Origin: an uncultured Jannaschia sp.
Lineage (GTDB): Bacteria; Pseudomonadota; Alphaproteobacteria; Rhodobacterales; Rhodobacteraceae
Direction of reading: 5' to 3'
NCBI RefSeq assembly: GCF_947494055.1
Contig: NZ_CANLTR010000004.1
Span: 222,478 to 286,477, forward strand
Length of the DNA stretch: 64,000 bases
Below the pieces are notes generated by a model. That model did no database searches. It was not told the origin of the DNA and was given only the letters and a program-made list of their open reading frames with translations. This document shows, one piece after another, positions 26,460 through 34,701 of this stretch. Position numbers and translations under genes: made by a program. Numbering within the stretch: position 1 is the first letter of the stretch; each line of letters begins with the position of its first letter.

Positions 26460-28713
26460 CACGCTCGTCCAACCCGTCCGCTTCGGCTCCAACTCGGGCC
26501 AGCCCGTCACCCGTCGCGACGGCATCGCCAAGGTGACCGGCGCCGCGACCTTCGCCGCCGACAACCAACCGGCCGGCCTGCTGCACGCGGTCTATTTGCC
26601 CGCGACGATCGCCCGCGGCCGCGTCACCCATCTCGACGTCGCGGCCGCCGAGGCGCATCCCGGTGTCGTCCAAATCATCACGCCCGCGGACCGACCGCCG
26701 CTGGACGGCGACCCCTCCGCCAAGCCCACGCCGTTCTCCTTCCGCATCGACGTGCTGCAGGACGACACGGTCCGCTACGCCGGCCAGCCAATCGCCCTCG
26801 TTCTGGGCGAGACGCTGGAAGCGGCGACCGAGGGCGCGCGCCTGCTCGCCCCGCGCTACGCGGCGGAGACGGCCCGAACCGCGCTCGACGACGAGACGCC
26901 TTTCGCGTTCGAGCCCGCGGGGTTCGGCCTGCCCGCGGGAGCGGAGCACGGCGACGTCGCCGGCGGGCACGCGGCCGCGACGCAGGCGGTCGACGTCACC
27001 TACGAGACGGCGGCGCAGTATCACAACGCGATGGAGACGCATGCCGTGGTCGCCGCGTGGGAGGGCGACCACCTGACGCTCGACATGCCGAGCCAGGCGC
27101 TGGCGATGTCCTGCGGGGCCTATGCCTACTTCTTCGGCATCCCGGCGGAGAACGTCACGCTGCGCAGCCCCTATCTCGGCGGCGGCTTCGGCTCCAAGGC
27201 GTTCACGACCGGGCCGCAGGTCCTCGCCATCCTGGCGGCGCGGATGACGGGGCGACCGGTCAAGCTGTCGCTCACCCGCCAGCAGATGTTCGGCCCCGTC
27301 GGCCATCGAGGCGCGACGCGGCAGCGCTTGCGCCTCGGGGCGGACGTTGCGGCAGCGCTCACGGTGATCGACCACGAGAGCATAGCCGCCACGTCGAGCT
27401 TCGACGACTTCGTCGAGCCGGCGGCGAACGCGTCGCAGGGTCTCTATTCCGCGCAGGCGCTTCGCGCCGCGCACCGAGCCGTCCGGCTCGACGTCGGCAC
27501 GCCCGGGCCGATGCGCGCGCCCGGCGAGGCGTCGGGCTCCGCCGCGCTCGAATGCGCGATGGACGAGCTGGCGCAGGAAGCGGGGATCGATCCGCTCGAG
27601 TTTCGCCTGCGGAACTACGCGGAGACGGAGCCCGGCACCGGCAAGCCGTATTCCTCCAAGGCGCTCCGGCAATGCTACGATCAGGCCGCCGAGCGCTTCG
27701 GCTGGGCCGGGCGGCCGCTGGCGCCCCGGCAGATGCGCGACGAGGCCGGGCTCCTCGTCGGCTGGGGCATGGGCACCGCGCTCTTCCCCGCGCCGATGTT
27801 CGCCGCCGAGGCGCGCGCCACGCTCCGACCCGACGGCTCGGCGCTGGTCGAGACCTCGGCCGCCGATATGGGGCAGGGCGCCTGGACGGCGCTCGCGCAG
27901 ATCGCGGCGGACAGCCTCGGCCTGCCGCTCGACCGGGTGGAGTTCCGCGCCGGCCATTCCGACCTGCCCGATGCCGGGGTCGCGGGCGGTTCGGGCCATA
28001 CCGCGACCGCCGGCACCGCCCTGCATGCCGCAGGGGGCGACGTGATCCGGCAGTTGGGCGAGATCGCGGCCGCGGACGAGGCCTCGCCGCTTCACGGCGC
28101 GGGCAATGCCGGCTTCGTCGCGCGGGACGGTCGGCTCTGCGTTGCGGGCGACGAGGAACGCAGCGAGGCCTTCGCCGACATCCTCGCCCGCGCCGGCGGC
28201 GCCGCGCTGATCGGGAACGGCAGCGGTTCGCGCGCCCCCGAGGACGCGGAGCGGTGGGCGATGAACGCGCATGGCGCGGTCTTCGCGGAAGTGAAGGTGG
28301 ACCCGGATCTCTGCCAGATGCGGGTGACGCGGCTGGTCGGCGCCTTCGCCGCGGGCCGGATCATCAACCCGAAGCTGGCCGAGAGCCAGCTTATGGGCGG
28401 GATGATCTGGGGGACGTCCTTCGCGCTTCACGAGGAGGCGAGGCACGATCGCCACACCGGCCGGATCGTCAATGCCGACTTCGCGGGCTACCACATCGCA
28501 GTCAACGCGGACGTGCAGGGGCTCGAGGTCATCACGGTGCACGAGGACGACCCGCATGTGAATGCACTGGGCATCAAGGGTGTGGGCGAGATCGGCGTGA
28601 CCGGCACCGTGGGGGCGATCGCCAATGCGATCTGGCACGCCACGGGGACGCGGGTGAGGCGCTTTCCGATCCGTGTGCGGGACCTGCTGGAGGCCGGATC
28701 GCCGGTTGGCTGA
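26452..28713 (+). CDS. Molybdenum hydroxylase large subunit, molybdopterin-binding (PaoC/YagR-like)
   Basis: The catalytic subunit of 753 residues, binding molybdenum-molybdopterin cytosine dinucleotide. Family blocks include PYLGGGFGSKAF, the arginine-containing GPMRAPGEASG loop, SAADMGQGAWTALAQI, and the active-site glutamate in KGVGEIGVTGTVGAIANA near the C-terminus. Substrate is likely an aldehyde or aromatic N-heterocycle; the [4Fe-4S] FAD subunit favours an aldehyde. No XdhC/PaoD-like maturation factor is encoded next to it. Confidence 0.94.
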   Translation: MPDTLVQPVRFGSNSGQPVTRRDGIAKVTGAATFAADNQPAGLLHAVYLPATIARGRVTHLDVAAAEAHPGVVQIITPADRPPLDGDPSAKPTPFSFRIDVLQDDTVRYAGQPIALVLGETLEAATEGARLLAPRYAAETARTALDDETPFAFEPAGFGLPAGAEHGDVAGGHAAATQAVDVTYETAAQYHNAMETHAVVAAWEGDHLTLDMPSQALAMSCGAYAYFFGIPAENVTLRSPYLGGGFGSKAFTTGPQVLAILAARMTGRPVKLSLTRQQMFGPVGHRGATRQRLRLGADVAAALTVIDHESIAATSSFDDFVEPAANASQGLYSAQALRAAHRAVRLDVGTPGPMRAPGEASGSAALECAMDELAQEAGIDPLEFRLRNYAETEPGTGKPYSSKALRQCYDQAAERFGWAGRPLAPRQMRDEAGLLVGWGMGTALFPAPMFAAEARATLRPDGSALVETSAADMGQGAWTALAQIAADSLGLPLDRVEFRAGHSDLPDAGVAGGSGHTATAGTALHAAGGDVIRQLGEIAAADEASPLHGAGNAGFVARDGRLCVAGDEERSEAFADILARAGGAALIGNGSGSRAPEDAERWAMNAHGAVFAEVKVDPDLCQMRVTRLVGAFAAGRIINPKLAESQLMGGMIWGTSFALHEEARHDRHTGRIVNADFAGYHIAVNADVQGLEVITVHEDDPHVNALGIKGVGEIGVTGTVGAIANAIWHATGTRVRRFPIRVRDLLEAGSPVG

Positions 28714-28736
28714 AGAACGTCTCGTGCGGAAGGCGC

Positions 28737-28773
28737 CGGGGACAGCACAGAGAGGGGAAGAGGACTGTCCCCG
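28737..28773. terminator. Inverted repeat between convergent operons, probable bidirectional terminator
   Basis: CGGGGACAG (28737-28745) and CTGTCCCCG (28765-28773) form a perfect 9-bp stem with a 19-nt loop, 24 nt after the hydroxylase stop. A second, GC-rich self-complementary patch (GGGGGCAAAGCCC) follows around 28783. The gap 28714-28859 lies between two operons that face each other; no T-run is seen. Confidence 0.45.
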
Positions 28774-28859
28774 ACCGCGGGTGGGGGCAAAGCCCTCGCC
28801 CCGGAGGGGCGGTCGGGCGGTGTGCGGGCGAGAGCTTCTGGAGTCTCACAATAGTCGCG

Positions 28860-29699
28860 TCAGCTCCGCCAGCGGAGGACACGCCGCTCCACCCAGGCCA
28901 CGACCGCGCTCGTCGCCACGCCCAGCACCGACAGGATCACCACGCCGGCGAAGAGCCGCTCCAGATCGTAGAGCGAGCCGGCCTCGAGGATGTAGGCGCC
29001 GATCCCGTATTGCGCACCCAGCATCTCGGCCGCGACGAGCAAGATGATCGCGATAGCGAGTCCGATGCGCAGCCCCGACAGGATGCCCGGCATCGCGCCG
29101 GGCAGGACGATCTTGCGCACGATCGAACCCCAGGAAAGCCCGAAGGACTGCCCCATCCGGATCAGGGTCCGGTCCACGTTGTCGACCGCGCCGTAGGTCG
29201 CCACTACCATCGGCGTGAAGGTCCCGAGCGCGATGAGCGCGTATTTCGAGCCCTCGCCGATCCCGAACCAGATCACGAAGAGCGGCAGGAGCGCGATCTT
29301 CGGCACTGGGAACAACGCGGCGACGAGGGGGACGAGCCCGGCTCGCGCCAGCCCGAAGAGCCCGATCAGCGTGCCCACCCCGATGCCCGCCAGCGCACCC
29401 AGCGTCGCGCCGACGACGAAACGGGTGAGCGAGGGGATCAGATGCTTCCAGAGCAGGCCGGATTCGTAGAGTTGGACGAAGGTCGCGAACACGTCGGAGG
29501 GCAGGGGCAGCGTCAGTTTGCTGATCCACCCCGCCCGGAGCCCGATCTCGACGAAGGCGACGATGAGCACGAAGACCAGCGCCCCGGCCCAGCGGTTCGT
29601 CGTTGGCCGGAAGCCGCCGCCACGGAACGGGACGGGGCGGGGGCCGGTGTGATCGGGAGGCCGGGAAACGGCTCGGCCCGTTTGAAGCGTGTCGGTCAT
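28860..29699 (-). CDS. SsuC/TauC-type ABC transporter permease
   Basis: A 279-residue permease with about six membrane segments and the binding-protein-dependent loop region GQSFGLSWGSIVRKIVLPGAMPGILSGLRIGLAIA typical of nitrate/sulfonate/taurine permeases. ATG 29699 (MTDTLQTGR) is chosen. It overlaps as ATGA the stop of a small 73-codon ORF that separates it from the ATPase gene. The transported compound cannot be told. Confidence 0.92.
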   Translation of the reverse strand: MTDTLQTGRAVSRPPDHTGPRPVPFRGGGFRPTTNRWAGALVFVLIVAFVEIGLRAGWISKLTLPLPSDVFATFVQLYESGLLWKHLIPSLTRFVVGATLGALAGIGVGTLIGLFGLARAGLVPLVAALFPVPKIALLPLFVIWFGIGEGSKYALIALGTFTPMVVATYGAVDNVDRTLIRMGQSFGLSWGSIVRKIVLPGAMPGILSGLRIGLAIAIILLVAAEMLGAQYGIGAYILEAGSLYDLERLFAGVVILSVLGVATSAVVAWVERRVLRWRS

Positions 29700-29917
29700 C
29701 CGGCGAACCCCGCTCGCGGCTCTTGGCGGCGTTCGCGCGGTCCGGACCGGCTCCCGATGGCGGACCCGCACAAGCGGCGAAGCCTCGGCCTTGTCCGCTC
29801 GCCCGCGGGCCGGGCGGCGCCCTTCGCCTCATACGGGAGCTGTTGAGGAGAACAGTTCGGATACGGGTGTCTTCCCGGAACTCCGATCTTGCTCTCGGCG
29901 CCGGTCGCAAGGCTCAT
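29696..29917 (-). CDS. Small ORF of 73 codons coupled on both sides inside the ABC operon
   Basis: This open frame starts with an ATG that overlaps the ATPase stop (ATGA at 29914-29917) and ends with a stop that overlaps the permease start (ATGA at 29696-29699). Such exact coupling on both sides is what one expects of a real operon member. However, the predicted peptide is rich in Arg, Gly, Pro and Ser, has no recognisable motif and could be a chance frame in GC-rich DNA. No membrane segment or signal peptide is seen. I recognise no relative. It could also be the frame-shifted remnant of a gene that once lay here. Confidence 0.35.
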   Translation of the reverse strand: MSLATGAESKIGVPGRHPYPNCSPQQLPYEAKGAARPAGERTRPRLRRLCGSAIGSRSGPRERRQEPRAGFAG

Positions 29918-30660
29918 GTCAGTAACTCGGCATCCGCCGCACGTGCCTCGTCACGCATGAGCCCCCAGAGATGCGCCTGCACGTCCTCCATTGCGCCGCG
30001 TCCCTGGAGCGGCGCGTCGATCTCGACGATCTCCCGGACCCGACCCGGCCGTCGCGACAGGACCACGACCCGATGGCCGAGCCGCACCGCTTCCGCGAGG
30101 TTGTGGGTCACGTAGACCGCCGTGAAGCGCTCCCGTATCCACAGGCCGATCAGGTCGTCCATCAGAAGCTCCCGCGTCTGCGCGTCGAGCGCCGAGAGCG
30201 GCTCGTCCATCAGCATCACCGCGGGCCGCACCGCGAGCGCGCGGGCGATCGCCACGCGCTGCTTCATCCCGCCCGAGAGCTGCCGGGGCAGGGCGCGTGC
30301 GAATTCCGACAGACGGGTCCGCGCCAGCACGTCGTCGATGATCGCCTCGCGGTCGGGCAGGCGGTGATCCTCCAACGCGAGGCGCACGTTGCCCGCCACG
30401 TCCCGCCAGGGCAGGAGCGCGAAGTCCTGGAACACGTAGGTCAGCGGGTTCAGGCAGCCCTCGGGCGGCGCGCCGACCTGCAGCACCTGGCCCCGCTCCG
30501 GCCGCTCCAGCCCGCCGAGCATCCGCAAGAGCGTGGACTTGCCGCAGCCCGAGGGCCCGACGACGCAGACGATCCGCCCCGCCGGGATCTCTAGCGAGAT
30601 GTCGTCGAGGACGCGGGTCTCGCCGTAGCGATGCGTCAGCCCCTCGACGCGCAGGTCCAT
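29914..30660 (-). CDS. SsuB/TauB-type ABC transporter ATPase
   Basis: A 248-residue ATP-binding subunit. Walker A is GPSGCGKST (35-43), the Q-loop is VFQDFALLPW, the signature is LSGGMKQR, Walker B is VMLMDEPLSALD and the H-loop is VTHNLAEA. It is coupled to the binding-protein gene upstream through a TGATG overlap at 30658-30662. Confidence 0.95.
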   Translation of the reverse strand: MDLRVEGLTHRYGETRVLDDISLEIPAGRIVCVVGPSGCGKSTLLRMLGGLERPERGQVLQVGAPPEGCLNPLTYVFQDFALLPWRDVAGNVRLALEDHRLPDREAIIDDVLARTRLSEFARALPRQLSGGMKQRVAIARALAVRPAVMLMDEPLSALDAQTRELLMDDLIGLWIRERFTAVYVTHNLAEAVRLGHRVVVLSRRPGRVREIVEIDAPLQGRGAMEDVQAHLWGLMRDEARAADAELLT

Positions 30661-31673
30661 CAGGCGCCGACGCTCTCCACGTAGGAGGTGTCGACGAGAT
30701 CCTCGAAGGCGATGGAGGCGTCCACCAGCCCCTCGGACTGGAACCAGTCGAGCTGGTCGCGCACCGAGGCCACGTTCAACGCCGCCCCCTCGTTGATCCG
30801 CATCGTCCCCGCGACGATGGGTCCGGCGGCCTCCTCGGGGGTGCGGTCAGGATAGACGTAGGGCGCCAGCAGCGAGACCATGTCCTGAACGCCCGCCTCG
30901 CCCGAGGCGCGGTCGATCATCGTCGCGTTGTAATCCGTAATCGCCCGCGCCATCGCGTCGAGCCAGGCTTGCGTCAGCTCCCGATCCGCCACGTTCGCGG
31001 TGGAGCCGAACATCGTGGTGACCTGGTAGCCCGGCAGGTAATCGGCGATCCGGCCGATCTCGTGCACCTCGCCGCTGGCGACGAGTCCGCTCGCGATGTG
31101 GGGCACGATGGCCCAGGCATCGACCTGCCCCGTGCGAAGCGCGCCGATGACGGCGGGCACCTTCTGGAGCGGCACGAATTCGAGCCCGATCCCCTCGGCC
31201 TCGGCCACCTTCGCGCCCATGTAGTGGAAGGACGAACCCGCCGTCGTCATGCCCCATCGGCGGCCGTCGAGACCGGCGGGGCTCGTCACGCCCGCCTCCA
31301 TCGCCGCGCCGGAGGTGAGGATCGACTGGCCGGGAATGCCTTGTTCCTCGGAGAGCGCGCCGCCGAAGACCTTGACCGCGCCCTTCTGCGCGAGGCTGAT
31401 CAGGCCCCCGGTGATCGAGGTCATCGCGTAATCCACGTCGCCCGCCGCGATGGCCACGGCCATCGGCTGCGCCGCCTGGAAGAAGACCGGCTCCACCTCG
31501 AGCCCCGCCTCGGCGAAGTAGCCCCGTTCCATCGCGATGAAGGTCGGCGCGTGGCTGGTGAAACGCAGCGCGCCGACCTTGATCGCGCGGCCCTGGGCGA
31601 TGGCCGGCGCGGCAAGCGCGGTGGCGGCGGTGGCGCCTATGAGGGCGAGCGTCTGGCGGCGCGTGGTATTCAT
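30660..31673 (-). CDS. NMT1/THI5-like or SsuA-type substrate-binding protein of ABC transporter
   Basis: A 337-residue periplasmic binding protein. Its N-terminus MNTTRRQTLALIGATAATALAAPAIAQ has twin arginines before a hydrophobic core, so Tat export is possible. The mature domain shows the NMT1/THI5/SsuA pattern: FTSHAPTFIAMERGYFAEAGLEVE and AIAAGDVDYAMTSITGGLISLAQKGAVKVFGG, the region that contacts ligand. Ligands of this family include sulfonates, nitrate, pyrimidine precursors and phthalates. No riboswitch was visible in the 160-nt gap upstream. Confidence 0.92.
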   Translation of the reverse strand: MNTTRRQTLALIGATAATALAAPAIAQGRAIKVGALRFTSHAPTFIAMERGYFAEAGLEVEPVFFQAAQPMAVAIAAGDVDYAMTSITGGLISLAQKGAVKVFGGALSEEQGIPGQSILTSGAAMEAGVTSPAGLDGRRWGMTTAGSSFHYMGAKVAEAEGIGLEFVPLQKVPAVIGALRTGQVDAWAIVPHIASGLVASGEVHEIGRIADYLPGYQVTTMFGSTANVADRELTQAWLDAMARAITDYNATMIDRASGEAGVQDMVSLLAPYVYPDRTPEEAAGPIVAGTMRINEGAALNVASVRDQLDWFQSEGLVDASIAFEDLVDTSYVESVGA

Positions 31674-31790
31674 GGTCGATCCCTCCCCGATGATCGGGTG
31701 CTTTCTATCACGGCAGGCCGGAGGCGAAAGATCTTCCGTCCGGATCGGGCCCCATGCGCCGGTCGCGTCGTCGTGTCTTCCGGAACGGAA

Positions 31791-31814
31791 AAAGGCGGGC
31801 CGAGGCCCGCCTTT
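31791..31814 (-). terminator. Rho-independent terminator of the VPLPA-CTERM gene
   Basis: A perfect stem, AAAGGCGGGCC (31791-31801) pairing with GGCCCGCCTTT (31804-31814), directly 20 nt after the stop of the upstream gene. Read on the minus strand the hairpin is followed by TTTTT. The symmetric A and T flanks could also stop transcription from the other side. Confidence 0.85.
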
Positions 31815-31834
31815 CCAGTCTCGTGTCCTGTCGC

Positions 31835-32521
31835 TCAGTGCTTGCGGAGACGGCGCATGGCGCCGAGGCCTCCGAGACCGGCCAGCAACATGAAGCCCGC
31901 GGCCGGAAGCGGCACGGGGGCCGGCGCGTCGGGGTTGCCGGGGTTGTCCGGATTTTCGGGCGTGAGTTCGGTGTCGAAGAACGTCAGGTTCGACAGGCCG
32001 GCCCGATTGCCGCCGTTGTTGACCGGCGTGAGGAATGTCGCCGAGTAGACGTAGGTCTCGCCGTCGTAGCCGTCGTAGAGGTTGAAGCTGTTGCTTCCCT
32101 TCGCGGCGAAGGCCGTGATGAGCGGATCGTCGTCGTCCGGCGTGTAGGTGAACGAATAGCCGAACGTCGTACCGCCCATGCCGTCGTCGAGATTCGCGAC
32201 CCGCATGAACGAGAAATCGTCGGCAGTGACGCCCTCGTAGAACGACTCGATGGAGAAGTTCGCGAGGTCGACGTCCTCGTCCTCGATGTCGTCGCCGCCG
32301 AACTCGACCCGCGCGATCACGGGCGAGCCGTTGTAGGCGCAGTCGCCGAGCCCGTTGCCGGTCGTGACGCCGGGCGTCGTGGTGTTGCCGGTGCAGATGT
32401 TGCCCGGGTAATTCGTGAAACCGAGATGCGCAGCACTGGCGCTCCCGGCGATTGCGAACGTGCCGGCCACGGCCATCGCCGCGATCACGCTGCTCTGTGC
32501 AAAATGCTTGCTGGAAATCAT
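31835..32521 (-). CDS. VPLPA-CTERM sorting-domain surface protein
   Basis: A 228-residue exported protein. ATG 32521 (MISSKHFAQ) begins a signal peptide ending near ASAAHL; the frame is open further up but without signal. The mature part is acidic (for example FGGDDIEDEDVDL, YTPDDDDPL) and low in Cys. The C-terminus is a sorting signal: a Pro-rich linker, VPLPAAGFMLLAGLGGLGAM, and the basic tail RRLRKH. This matches the VPLPA-CTERM signal, which is processed by exosortase-type enzymes. No exosortase gene lies in the window. The function of the acidic domain is unknown. Confidence 0.88.
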   Translation of the reverse strand: MISSKHFAQSSVIAAMAVAGTFAIAGSASAAHLGFTNYPGNICTGNTTTPGVTTGNGLGDCAYNGSPVIARVEFGGDDIEDEDVDLANFSIESFYEGVTADDFSFMRVANLDDGMGGTTFGYSFTYTPDDDDPLITAFAAKGSNSFNLYDGYDGETYVYSATFLTPVNNGGNRAGLSNLTFFDTELTPENPDNPGNPDAPAPVPLPAAGFMLLAGLGGLGAMRRLRKH

Positions 32522-32677
32522 CGTTTGTCTCCCTCTCGAAAACGAAGGCCGAGGCGGCCCTCCCGATCCGGCGAATCCCTTTTCCGGATCACGCGAGACG
32601 TTAGCACGGACGACGTCCAAATTGAGAAGTGTTAACGCAACGGTAGGTGTTTCGCCGCGCGGATATACGCGGGCGGA

Positions 32678-32702
32678 CCGGCAAGATATTGCCTCTTGCC
32701 GG
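32678..32702. repeat. Inverted repeat upstream of the VPLPA-CTERM gene
   Basis: CCGGCAAG (32678-32685) and CTTGCCGG (32695-32702), a perfect 8-bp match around a 9-nt AT-richer centre, located about 157-181 nt before the VPLPA gene start. It could be an operator or a hairpin in the typA 3' region. The gap 32522-32763 otherwise has no gene. Confidence 0.4.
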
Positions 32703-32716
32703 CCCTAACTAAGGGA

Positions 32717-32759
32717 AGGGCACGGTCCCTGGACGGATCGCCGGGAGGGACCGCGCCCT
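32717..32759 (-). terminator. Hairpin after typA, probable terminator
   Basis: A 14-nt arm AGGGCACGGTCCCT (32717-32730) pairs with AGGGACCGCGCCCT (32746-32759) with one mismatch and a 15-nt loop, beginning 4 nt past the typA stop on the minus strand. Only a short pyrimidine run (CCTTCCCTT) follows. Confidence 0.5.
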
Positions 32760-32763
32760 GGTG

Positions 32764-34584
32764 TTAGCCCGCGGCCCTGGATTGCCGCTTGCGCTCGTGC
32801 GGGTCGAGGAACCGCTTGCGGAGGCGGATCGCGGCGGGCGTCACCTCGACCAGCTCGTCGTTGTCGATATAGGCGATCGCCTGTTCCAGCGTCAGCGTCA
32901 CCGGCGTGGTCAGGCGCACCGCCTCGTCGGTGCCGGAGGCGCGCACGTTGGTGAGCTGCTTGCCCTTCAGCGGGTTCACCTCGAGATCGTTCTCGCGCGC
33001 ATGCTCGCCGATGATCATCCCTTGATAGACCTGCTCCTGCGCGCCGATGAAGAACTTGCCGCGATCTTCCAGTTTCCAGAGCGCGTAGGCCACCGAGACG
33101 CCCGTTTCCATCGAGATCAGCACACCCGCGCGACGGCCCGGGATCGTGCCCTTGTAGGGGGCCCATTCGTGGAACACGCGGTTCATCACGCCGGTGCCGC
33201 GCGTGTCGGTGAGGAATTCGCCGTGATAGCCGATCAGCCCGCGCGAGGGGACATGCGCGATGATCCGCGTCTTGCCCGCTCCGGCCGGCTTCATTTCTAC
33301 GAGATCGCCCTTCCGGGGGCCGGTGACCTTCTCGATGACGGCGCCGGAATACTCGTCGTCCACGTCGATGGTGACTTCCTCGACCGGCTCCATCCGCTGG
33401 CCGTCCACGTCGCGGAACAGGACCTGCGGGCGCGAGATCGAGAGCTCGAACCCCTCGCGGCGCATGTTCTCGATCAGGACTCCCATCTGCAATTCGCCGC
33501 GGCCCGCGACCTCGAAGGCCTCGCCGCCGGGCGTGTCCGAGACCTTGATGGCCACGTTCGTCTCCGCCTCGCGCATCAGGCGCTCGCGGATGACACGGGA
33601 CTGCACCTTCTTGCCGTCGCGTCCGGCGAGCGGGCTGTCGTTGATGCCGAAGGTCACGGTGATCGTCGGCGGGTCGATGGGCTGCGCCGGCAGGGGCACG
33701 TCAATCGACGTGTCGCAGAGCGTGTCGGCCACGGTGGCCTTCGACATGCCGGCGATGGTCACGATGTCGCCGGCTTCGGCGGCCTCGATCGGCTGCTGCC
33801 CGAGGCCCCGGAAGGCGAGGATCTTGGTCGCGCGGAACTGCTCGATCCGGTCGCCCTTGCGCGACAGCGCATGCAGGGTCTGACCCGTCCTGAGCGTGCC
33901 CGACTCGACCCGGCCGGTCAGGATGCGGCCGATGAACGGGTCGGCGCCGAGCGTCGTGGCCAGCATCCGGAACGGGATGTCCCGGTCGGCCACCTGCTTG
34001 GGTGACGGGACGTGGCTCAGGATCAGGTCGAACAGAGCGTCGAGGCCGGAACGCGGCCCCTCGAGCTCCATATCGGCCCAGCCCGAGCGGCCCGAGGCGT
34101 ACATCGCCGGGAAGTCGAGTTGCTGGTCGTCGGCGCCCAGATTGGCGAAGAGGTCGAACACCTCGTCGAGCGCGCGGTCGGGTTCCGCGTCGGGCTTGTC
34201 GACCTTGTTCAGCACGACGATCGGGCGCAGCCCGAGCGCCAGCGCCTTGGAGGTCACGAACTTGGTCTGCGGCATCGGTCCTTCGGCCGCGTCCACCAGG
34301 AGGACGACGCCGTCGACCATCGACAGGATGCGCTCCACCTCGCCGCCGAAATCGGCGTGGCCGGGCGTGTCGACGATGTTGATCCGCACGCCCTTCCATT
34401 CGACCGAGGTCGCCTTGGCGAGGATCGTGATTCCCCGCTCGCGCTCGAGATCGTTCGAATCCATCGCCCGTTCGGTCGTGGCCTCGTTCTCCCGGTAGGT
34501 GCCGGATTGCTTGAGTAGTTCGTCGACGAGCGTGGTCTTGCCGTGATCGACATGCGCGATGATCGCAATGTTGCGAAGGTCCAT
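32764..34584 (-). CDS. typA: Ribosome-associated translational GTPase TypA/BipA
   Basis: A 606-residue EF-G-like GTPase that helps ribosome assembly and stress adaptation. G1 motif [10 protein letters not shown] (10-19), switch [10 protein letters not shown]3 [13 protein letters not shown]4 [13 protein letters not shown], then the beta-barrel domain, EF-G domains III and V, and the BipA-specific C-terminal domain with [18 protein letters not shown]. Full length. It is divergent from the peroxidase-like gene across 117 nt. Confidence 0.98.
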   Translation of the reverse strand: MDLRNIAIIAHVDHGKTTLVDELLKQSGTYRENEATTERAMDSNDLERERGITILAKATSVEWKGVRINIVDTPGHADFGGEVERILSMVDGVVLLVDAAEGPMPQTKFVTSKALALGLRPIVVLNKVDKPDAEPDRALDEVFDLFANLGADDQQLDFPAMYASGRSGWADMELEGPRSGLDALFDLILSHVPSPKQVADRDIPFRMLATTLGADPFIGRILTGRVESGTLRTGQTLHALSRKGDRIEQFRATKILAFRGLGQQPIEAAEAGDIVTIAGMSKATVADTLCDTSIDVPLPAQPIDPPTITVTFGINDSPLAGRDGKKVQSRVIRERLMREAETNVAIKVSDTPGGEAFEVAGRGELQMGVLIENMRREGFELSISRPQVLFRDVDGQRMEPVEEVTIDVDDEYSGAVIEKVTGPRKGDLVEMKPAGAGKTRIIAHVPSRGLIGYHGEFLTDTRGTGVMNRVFHEWAPYKGTIPGRRAGVLISMETGVSVAYALWKLEDRGKFFIGAQEQVYQGMIIGEHARENDLEVNPLKGKQLTNVRASGTDEAVRLTTPVTLTLEQAIAYIDNDELVEVTPAAIRLRKRFLDPHERKRQSRAAG

Positions 34585-34701
34585 GAGAGACAGCCTTAGA
34601 TCGGGGTTGCGGGCGCGTTAGCGCCATTTCGCCGTGATTGCCACCCTTGGGGCGCGACGTCGCACTACCGTCATGCGCATCGCTGTGCTTGGGTCCCGCC
34701 C

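Noticed and set aside
26092..28638. An 848-codon minus-strand frame opposite the molybdenum hydroxylase large subunit
   Set aside because: Mirror of a gene with clear catalytic motifs; composition is typical of an antisense frame in GC-rich DNA.
31674..31790. A riboswitch before the SsuA/NMT1-type binding-protein gene
   Set aside because: No TPP-type conserved core or other recognisable aptamer was visible.
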